From: Zygaena filipendulae
Taxonomy: Eukaryota; Arthropoda; Insecta; Lepidoptera; Zygaenidae
NCBI GenBank assembly: GCA_907165275.2
Contig: OU015677.1
Location: forward strand, 4,154,001-4,218,000
Direction of reading: 5' to 3'
Length of the DNA: 64,000 bases
The notes beneath the pieces were generated by a model. The model did no database searches. It was not told the DNA's origin and saw only the letters and a list, made by a program, of their open reading frames with translations. A program made the translations under genes and the position numbers. Of the stretch, positions 46,843 to 55,100 are shown piece after piece; the stretch's first letter is position 1, and the number at the start of each line of letters is the position of its first letter.

Positions 46843-47770
46843 CAAGTGGTCATTTATAAAGTAGGTACGTCACACTAATTTCGTCACACTAACTATTATA
46901 ATAATAATAATAATAATCCACATCACAACACACAGATCTACTTGATCCCACAGTAAGCTATTATTAACTTGTGTCGTGGAAACCAAGCAAACGTGGTATA
47001 TACTACATAGAATTACTTTAATTATATTATTTAATTATATTAGTTAGGATTATGAAGTTGTGTTCATATGTAAGTAAATATTTACCTGTATGTATCCTTT
47101 AAAATAGTAGAATCCCTTAGAGCACAATTTTCCAAATTCTCTACAGCTCTTGGAATCTCACAAACACAACAGTTTTCAAATTCCTACAACTCTTTCCAGA
47201 CACGTGTAATTTTAACACAAACACACAGTACAATGAGTATTCTATAGAGTAGGTAGGTATTCATAGACACCTTTAGACACACTATTAAGGTGTATTTACA
47301 AGGGAGCTTTTCAAAAACGATCTCCAACTGTAATCCGGGTCAAGCACACACTAAAAAACTGTACAAATAAAACTAATAAAATATCACACGATTTTCCACG
47401 AAACAATTTATTTGAACGTTATGCGTCGCGTCGGTTCGTACCAAGTACTTGCGTACTACTAATTTTTTTTTTATTTATTACATGTAGGTACTACTCAAAT
47501 GTTACTAAGTGTTGCCAACCTGAGCACTCACCCGGAAGTTTTGTCTTTTATCGATAACCCAAATATCTATGAAATCTATGATAATGTCCAAGCATTGTTA
47601 TTATTTACCTGTTTAATACCTGTTTTAGTTGTTATAATGCTATAGGGTGGCTGTTAATTATTGGAGGATATTTAAAGGTATAATAGTACTCATGACAGCA
47701 AACATTTTTTCCTAAAAGACATTAAAAAAAAAAGAAAAAACAAATTCAAATTAAGTTATTCCGTGACGCT
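46843..47770 (+). other. KANSL2: KANSL2 intron 1, middle part
   Basis: AT-rich with an (AAT)n run at about 46898-46915 and the ETS/DRE cluster at 47.53 kb. No exon recognised. Confidence 0.35.
47530..47560. promoter_or_regulatory. ETS plus perfect DRE motif cluster in KANSL2 intron 1
   Basis: CCGGAAGT at 47532-47539 is followed 9 bp later by a perfect DREF palindrome TATCGATA at 47549-47556. The pairing mirrors the ETS and DRE-like sites of the 43.3-43.5 kb promoter, so this may be an alternative KANSL2 promoter. Inference from motifs only. Confidence 0.35.
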
Positions 47771-47821
47771 TCGTGAGACCTCGTGCCGCCTGCACACAGC
47801 CAACTTGCAGTAGTGTGCGAC

Positions 47822-47905
47822 CACGGACCTGTATGTTGTCTATGTGCGTCACGGACCTGTATGTTGTCTATGTGCGTCACGGACCTGTGTGTTGTCTACG
47901 TGCGC
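47822..47905 (+). repeat. Three 28-bp tandem repeats
   Basis: CACGGACCTGTATGTTGTCT followed by ATGTGCGT is repeated at 47822, 47850 and 47878, the third with a few changes. Confidence 0.85.
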
Positions 47906-47974
47906 CACTGTGTGTAGATATGACAATACATACCTACGCATTCGCGTTTACACCGTAGGGCGATCATACTTCTC

Positions 47975-48145
47975 CCTTCGGTTTCACCGGCGCTAATGTC
48001 GGCATTCCCGCGGGAATTCCAGGATAAAAAGTACCCTGTGGCCTTTAGTGAACCCATAACAATGTGTATGCAAAGTTTTATGACGATCGGTTGAGTAACT
48101 AAGCGAAGTGTGGCAGCAACAAATATATACATAATTATATATTAA
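47975..48145 (-). mobile_element. Helitron-like element
   Basis: CGGTTTCACCGGCGCTAATG, GGGAATTCCAGGATAAAAAG core and ATGACGATCGGTTGAGTAAC body. Confidence 0.6.
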
Positions 48146-48900
48146 ACAATAAACAATAAAACTTTTTTTAATAGTTCATTGAAAATGTCGTTTGCTATCA
48201 TAAGTACAATCATGTGTTTAAGTATTCTCTACTAATTACTAATCACCTTAAATAACTCGTTAGACGAAGCCAACGTGTAATAATAGTTATCATTAGTAGA
48301 ATTTTAATTATTATACAATTATAGTAAACATCATTAGCAAAATTATAATTGATCATATACTATACTCAAAATATTTCCTGCCTATTCTATGCTTTCTAAT
48401 TTAAGAAATACTTTAATTTCTATAAAAAAAACACTTCTTAGAAATACTTAAAAAAAACACTTCTTATATCGTCTTTTATATCAGACGTTTATTCTTCACA
48501 TATTATTTAGCAATTTAGCAACGTTATTAGACCAACCCCCCGACCTAAAATCACGTGGGTAAGTATCTTAAAAGTTTTCAGAATGTATCTAAATATAGGT
48601 AGTAAGATATAATCTAGTTCTGGTTTAAAAATCGCGCGTACGATGAAGAAATAAATACACGTGGCGTCGCTACACCCCTCACCCCTATTAAATACCATAA
48701 GAGGGGTCTTATGTCTTATGGTATTTAATAATCCTTACATATTATAAAACAAAGACCTGCGCCGCGTCTGTCCGTCTGTATATCTGTTCGCGATAAACTC
48801 AAAAACTACTGAACGGATTTCCATGCGGTTTTCACCAATAAAGTGATTCCAGATAAAGATTTAGAGTTATATTTATCCTGGAATATTTCTTTCGTGATTT
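48146..48900 (+). other. KANSL2: KANSL2 intron 1, 3' part
   Basis: AT-rich. A hairpin at 48688-48728 (TTAAATACCATAAGA arms) and a Helitron-like fragment at 48740-48900 (AAACTCAAAAACTACTGAAC) precede the exon. Confidence 0.45.
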
Positions 48901-48984
48901 TTTCCGAACCTCTCCCCTTGCGAGCTACACGTGATTAATGTAAGACTCATATCTGTTTCAGTGGACCGGTCTCAGACCTCCGAG

Positions 48985-49149
48985 ATGTCTCAGCCACCGT
49001 CCAGGGTCATACACCTGCCCAAAGTGAGGATGCTGAGCCGGGGGGCGCGGCTCGCCTCGTCGGGGCTTCGCATCACCAACGTGAAGTCGATCAAACCTCC
49101 CGACCCTGAGCTGATGAAGAAACAGGAGGAGGAAAAGTTGAGGGCTCAG
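48985..49149 (+). CDS. KANSL2: KANSL2 coding exon 1
   Basis: The exon begins after TTTCAG at 48962 and the ATG is at 48985. Encodes 55 residues, MSQPPSRVIHLPKVRML through KKQEEEKLRAQ, ending phase 0 at GTGAGG. Frame upstream of the acceptor is intronic. Confidence 0.85.
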
Positions 49150-52100
49150 GTGAGGCGAATATTTCTGTAGCCTGTAGCGAAAAACACATCAAACATTGAG
49201 AAAATTTTATTCAGTCCGCCATCGCCAGTTAAAAATACTCAAGTAACCTGTTAAACACATCAAAATTCCCAATGATGAGTCCCAAAATGAAAAAAAAGTC
49301 GTCCCTACATGACGGACTAAAAACTAAAATTTAGTCAAATAGCCTATCCTCCAATACCTAATCTGTTGCTGAAACATATTTTAATTGTGGAACAGTTTTA
49401 ATAACTTGATTTTATTTTATTTGAGACCCCTAGCACACGGCGTATTTTAAACGCGCAGACGACGCGCTGGTAACGCACGTATACGCGCTTCAAACGAGTT
49501 TTGAACGCAAACTTGTAACCTAAGCACAGGGGGGGATCGTGAAACGTGCGTCCACTGCGCGTATACGCGCAGATACAGCGATACAGACGCGCGGTAGTCG
49601 CACATAGCTTCCGTGTTTTGGTCAGAGACTCCTCATCAGTTTTACAATGGCTTCGATTCAGGTTCCATTTTAAACCAAAATACATACGCAGCACAATAAA
49701 ATATTATTGCAAATGTGGCGCGGGCGATGCGATGGAGTGAGCGCGCGCCCCTCTACCCTTCCTGCGGCCCTTTTTACGCGCATGAAACGAGTTTCGAACG
49801 CGCTTCAAACGCGCGTTTGTATCGCGTTCTACGCGCGTTCGAATCTATAAAAACGTAAAAATCGGCACCTACGGCGCAGAAAACGCGCGTTCCTGTAACG
49901 CGCGTCGTTTGCGCGTTTAAAATACGCCGTGTGCTAGGGGCCTTACTTTATTTGGAAAATCAACAGCTACAAAAATATAATGAATATTTAGGTGACAAAC
50001 AAAAAAGCCGATCACAGTACCCTTGACACCGGCTGAATATAAAAGTCCATTGTGGAAGAAGGAGAAAAAAAAAAAAAACAAAATATCTTCCGCCGACAGC
50101 TCCAGAAGGAGATAGTGTCCCGGTACCGCACGTGCGCGAACGCCGGCTACTGGTGCGGGCTGCCGGTGGTGGCGGGGCGGCGCTACTGCCAGCTGCACGT
50201 GCTGCAGGACCCCGCCGCGCCGTACCGGCCGTGCGCGCACCAGTACGGCAACGGGCAGCGCTGCCCGCACCCGGCGCCGGCCGACAGGGACCAGGCGTAC
50301 GTAAAAAACAATCCCAAATGCTCCAGATGCAAAAATATAAGAAACTCATATTCTTTACTAGCTGTGCGTTGATTTCGGAGTTCCCGCGGAAATTCCAAGA
50401 TAAAAAATACCCTCTGTCACTCAGGATCACTGTAGCTTCCTATACAAGTGAAAGAATTTTCAAAATTGATTCTACTGATCCAGAGATTACCCCTACAACC
50501 TCACAAACTCACTAACTCCGGAGTTCCCGCGGGAAATATATTCGGAATGCCAACAAAGTAAGTTATGGGGTCTGGGAAGTTATACAGCGTTTTTTCATAG
50601 CCGTGGTACATTGCTCCTAATATTCTTAATTGATTGTCTCTGATACTCCAGGCTATGCTTCGAACACGCGCGCGCGGCGCTGCACAGCCGGCAGCGCAGC
50701 ACCGCGCCCCCGCCGCCCGCGCCCACCACCGAGCAGCTGCTGCACCAGCTCGGCCACTACGTCAGGTGAGCGTCGCGCCCCCGCCCACCACCGAGCAGCT
50801 GCTGCACCAGCTCGGCCACTACGTCAGGTGAGCGTCGCGCCCCCGCCCACCACCGAGCAGCTGCTGCACCAGCTCGGCCACTACGTCAGGTGAGCGCCGC
50901 TCCCCCGCCGCCCGCGCCCACCACCGAGCAGCTGCTGCACCAGCTCGGCCACTACGTCAGGTGAGCGCCGCTCCATCGCCGCCCGCGCCCACCACTGAGC
51001 AGCTGCTGCACCAGCTCGGCCACTACGTCAGGTGAGTGCCGCTCCCCCGCCGCCCGCGCCCACCACCGAGCAGCTGCTGCACCAGCTCGGCCACTACGTC
51101 AGGTGAGTGCCACTCCCCCGCCGCCCGCGCCCACCACCGAGCAGCTGCTGCACCAGCTCGGCCACTACGTCAGGTGAGCGCCGCTCCCCCGCCGCTCGCG
51201 CCCACCACCGAGCAGCTGCTGCACCAGCTCGGCCACTACGTCAGGTGAGCGCCGCTCCGTCGCCGCCCGCGCCCACCACCGAGCAGTTGCTGCACCAGCT
51301 CGGCCACTACGTCAGGTGAGCGCCGCTCCGTCGCCGCCCGCGCCCACCACCGAGCAGTTGCTGCACCAGCTCGGCCACTACGTCAGGTGAGTGCCGCTCC
51401 CCCGCCGCCCGCGCCCACCACCGAGCAGCTGCTGCACCAGCTCGGCCACTACGTCAGGTGAGTGCCGCTCCCCCGCCGCCCGCGCCCACCACTGAGCAGC
51501 TGCTGCACCAGCTCGGCCACTACGTCAGGTGAGTGCCGCGCCCCCGCCGCCCGCGCCCACCACCGAGCAGCTGCTGCACCAGTTCAGCCACTACGTGAAA
51601 TAATACTTCATTAAAAGTTGTGACTCAACCCATAACACTAGAGCGGGAAGAACATTGAACTAGTGCCCGCACAGAATGCCCAGTGCTTATAAGTACTAAA
51701 TACGTCTTGATTAACACCCTTAAACACCCAGAAAGCGCCGCAAGCAATCTACAGTTAGGCTTGATGTTATAACGCCATATCCGCTGTCGCAGGGCGGAGC
51801 GCACGCGCACCGCGTCGTGCGCGTCGTCGGTGTCGGTGGTGAGCGAGCCCGCCGAGCCGGAGGGCGCGCCGCCGCCCGCCCCGCTGGACCCCTTCAGTGA
51901 GTGCGCGCGGGCGAGCGCTACAGCCACGCCACATCCATTCAGAATTGTCCTATGAAAAATGATAACATTTTATATTGTACTGATAAATCCCTAACGGTTT
52001 TACTCACGACAATTTCGGAGTTTCCGCGGGAATTCAAGTATAAAATGTACTCTTATTTATATCAAGTGCTCCCACAGTAGCTTCCTATAAATGAAAAAAA

Positions 52101-55100
52101 AAATATTGAAATCGTTTAATTTAATTTTTAATTTTATCTATCTATTAAAACACGAAAAAAATAATCTTTTATTGATAAGTACAGAAGACTTAGTATTTTG
52201 CCACCACTTATAGAAATCTTGACGGATTCAAAAATTTAAAAAATCGACCATAGAAATCTGTAGAACAATTAATTAATGATTATTTGGGCGATAAATAAAG
52301 ATTTTTTTAATAAACAAACAAATAGAAAGTAAAATAGTAACAGCAACTGCTTAATTAGTTATGTAGGTATATGGTCTAAATTTGCACTGCATTGAAGTAA
52401 TTTCTCTATTTTTTTATTTTTTTTATTATTACAGAGCAAATAGACGCGACCGCGGTCAATGCCGCCTATTCAGCCTCCATAATGGAGTGCGCGAGCGCCA
52501 GCGACAGCGACTGCGATAGCGTCACGCTGGGCCCCGGGGGGAACAGCCGTGGGGGTGCCGAGGACGCCATCAGCGACACTGAGGAGGCGGAGTGCGACAA
52601 GCAGCCGCTGTGGTGAGTACCAGGCACCCAGCATTGCGAGGTGGTAACAAACCGTGGGACAGTCCCACCTCGCTCTTGTGCGCCGCGGAGCAGCCGCGCT
52701 GTGTCGCGCGATTACCAGGCACCCAGCACTCAGAGGTGGTAACAGCACGTGCGCGCTCCGCCCAGGACAGTACCACCTCCCCGCTCAAGTGCGCCGCGGA
52801 GCATCTACGCTGTGTCGCGCGACTACCAGGCACCCAGCACTCGGAGGTGGTAGCAGCACGTGCGCGCTCCGCCCGGGACAGTACCACCTCCCCCCCCGCT
52901 CATGTGCGCTGCGGAGCAGCCGCGCTGTGTCGCGCGACTACCAGGCACCCAGCACTCGGAGGTGGTAGCAGCACGTGCGCGCTCCGCCCGGGACAGTACC
53001 ACCTGCCCGCTCGTGTGCGCCGCGGAGCAGCCGCGATGTGTCGCGCGACTACCAGGCACCCAGCACTCAGTGGTGGTTGTTCTCACTCCTCAGGCACGCG
53101 GGGGTGTTCACGGCCGAGGAGGCGGTCTCCGAGGCTAAAACGGTGCTCAAGTCTCTCCAGTCGGCGTACATCCGCCAGATGGGGCGGCTGCGCTGCATGC
53201 TGCAGACAGCGCGGCTGCAGTACCTGAGAAGCATAAAGATTGAGAAAGAACAGTACTGTGAGTTACTCCGCTTTTGTAAGACGTCAGTGTAAAAACTCAT
53301 AAGTATACATACGGTCACTCACCCGCGTAAAACCAAATTTTTAAAGTAAACATTTTTAGGATTTTTTATTTATATTTTTACAAATTCATTTTCGGAGTTC
53401 TCGTGGAAATTCCGGGTTAAAAAGTACCCTATGTTATGTCCTTTTCTATACTGTACCCCTGACAACGTGTATGCAAAATTTCATGACGATCGGTTAGTTA
53501 AGGCGTGAAGCGTAACAAAAACAAAAAAACTCACATTCGCATTTAACACCACACAGTAAGGATTGTATACATTGTTGATATCAAAATTAACTTACTACTT
53601 TTTTGTTTTCGAATAAATAAAACTTCAAATCGCTCTAGCGCATCATTCCTTTTTTTTAAGATCAAAATATAGTCTTTCAGTCATCGTAGTACTGTAGTAA
53701 TATTGTATAGTGCTACCATTGTACCGTCGCAGGCAGCATCAACGCGCAGGCGCGCGGCGGGCCGCTGACGGCGCGCGAGCGGCGCCAGCTGCGCAAGCTG
53801 AAGGCGCTGGCCGGCTACCGGCGGCGGCACGGGCCCGACGCGGTGCTGGCGAGGCAGCTGCACCACAAGCGGAAGGTGCGCACCCTCGCCTCGCTGTGTG
53901 CAGCGCGTGCACAGGGGAAGGCTCATAGGGGTCATGAAAAAAGACGGCGGTGGTAAAAGAATACTTTCATCCATATTTTCCGAAGCCTCAGTAATCATTG
54001 ACTTGGTGACCCCCCTCCCCACCCTATTAAGGGCTGTGCACGTGCCTGGCTGTGTACCCTACGCTACCAAAGAATAGAGATTATGGGCATGTTCCAAACG
54101 CCAGTGCTCATAGTACGAAAATGGCGATTACTATGACGTCATACTGGCGGCAGTATACTCTCCGCTATAACGGAACGAATTCCTCCTCAGCAAGTGGAAC
54201 CACTGGCTAGTGGTTGTAGCTTATAACGGAACATACCCACTTTACCCAGAATCCCCAGCTGCGCTTCTCACGTGTCATAATGGGCATGTTGACTAATTTT
54301 TATTTTTTAGTCCGTCTTGTAGATTATTAAAAAATATTGGACACGTATTTTTTCTTTTTTTACGTAATCAAAAAATAACGGCGATATATTGAGTTGAAAT
54401 TTCGCGTGACGTCACTATTCTGACAGTTCGTATGGCTGTTTTAGCGGTTAGTGACGTCACGACCCCCTCACTCTAAACTTTAATGCGCTTTATCTCTGTA
54501 TATTTTAATTTATTGGAAAAAGCAAAAAATACGTGTCTATTGTTTTTTTTATTTTTTAACTGACGGACTAATTAGAATGTTGATTTTCAAAAGTAGTCCA
54601 CATCCCAATCACGTGTGCGTGTGCGCAGGCGCTGGAGGCGGGCGGGGCGCGCGCGCCGCCGGCCGGCCGCTGCACGTTCTCGGAGGGCGGCGTGCGCTGC
54701 GCCGCGGGCGCGCTGCCCGCCGCCAAGCACTGCCTCAAGCACGTGCTGCTCGACAGGCACCAGGTGGGCCGAGTTCACACTCTCTGCGCCCCTTCGCTGA
54801 CTTGACAAACTCTACCCCCCCTTAGCCATATTGACAACCTCAACAAAATCCATTCTGTACAGTGTACACACTTACAAATAGTACAAATTATTGCGTTTTT
54901 AATATTTATAATAATAATAATAATAAATTTATTTATTCAAGCAACTAAGTCTCACTAGTGTTAGTAATTTATACGTTGTCAGGGTACTTTCTAAGCCGGA
55001 ATTCCCGCGAAAATAACGCACTGTGATACCGCCGCATGTACCATCTAGTCTATATCTTCTATCTATACTTATAATAAAACTGTAGAGAGGTCAATTCTGT

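Noticed and set aside
50297..50304. Alternative donor GTAAAA at 50301 for KANSL2 coding exon 2
   Set aside because: It would put exon 3 in the wrong frame and lose Cys123 and His126.
49917..50430. Minus-strand frames of 117 and 156 codons over KANSL2 exon 2
   Set aside because: Antisense shadows of the GC-rich zinc-module exon.
50634..51319. Several 65-87-codon frames in the donor array
   Set aside because: Repeated HHRAAAAPARPLRQ-type translations are off-frame readings of the repeated exon end.
52592..53227. 211-codon plus frame spanning KANSL2 intron 5
   Set aside because: Product of the minisatellite; it is out of frame with the conserved exon 6 protein.
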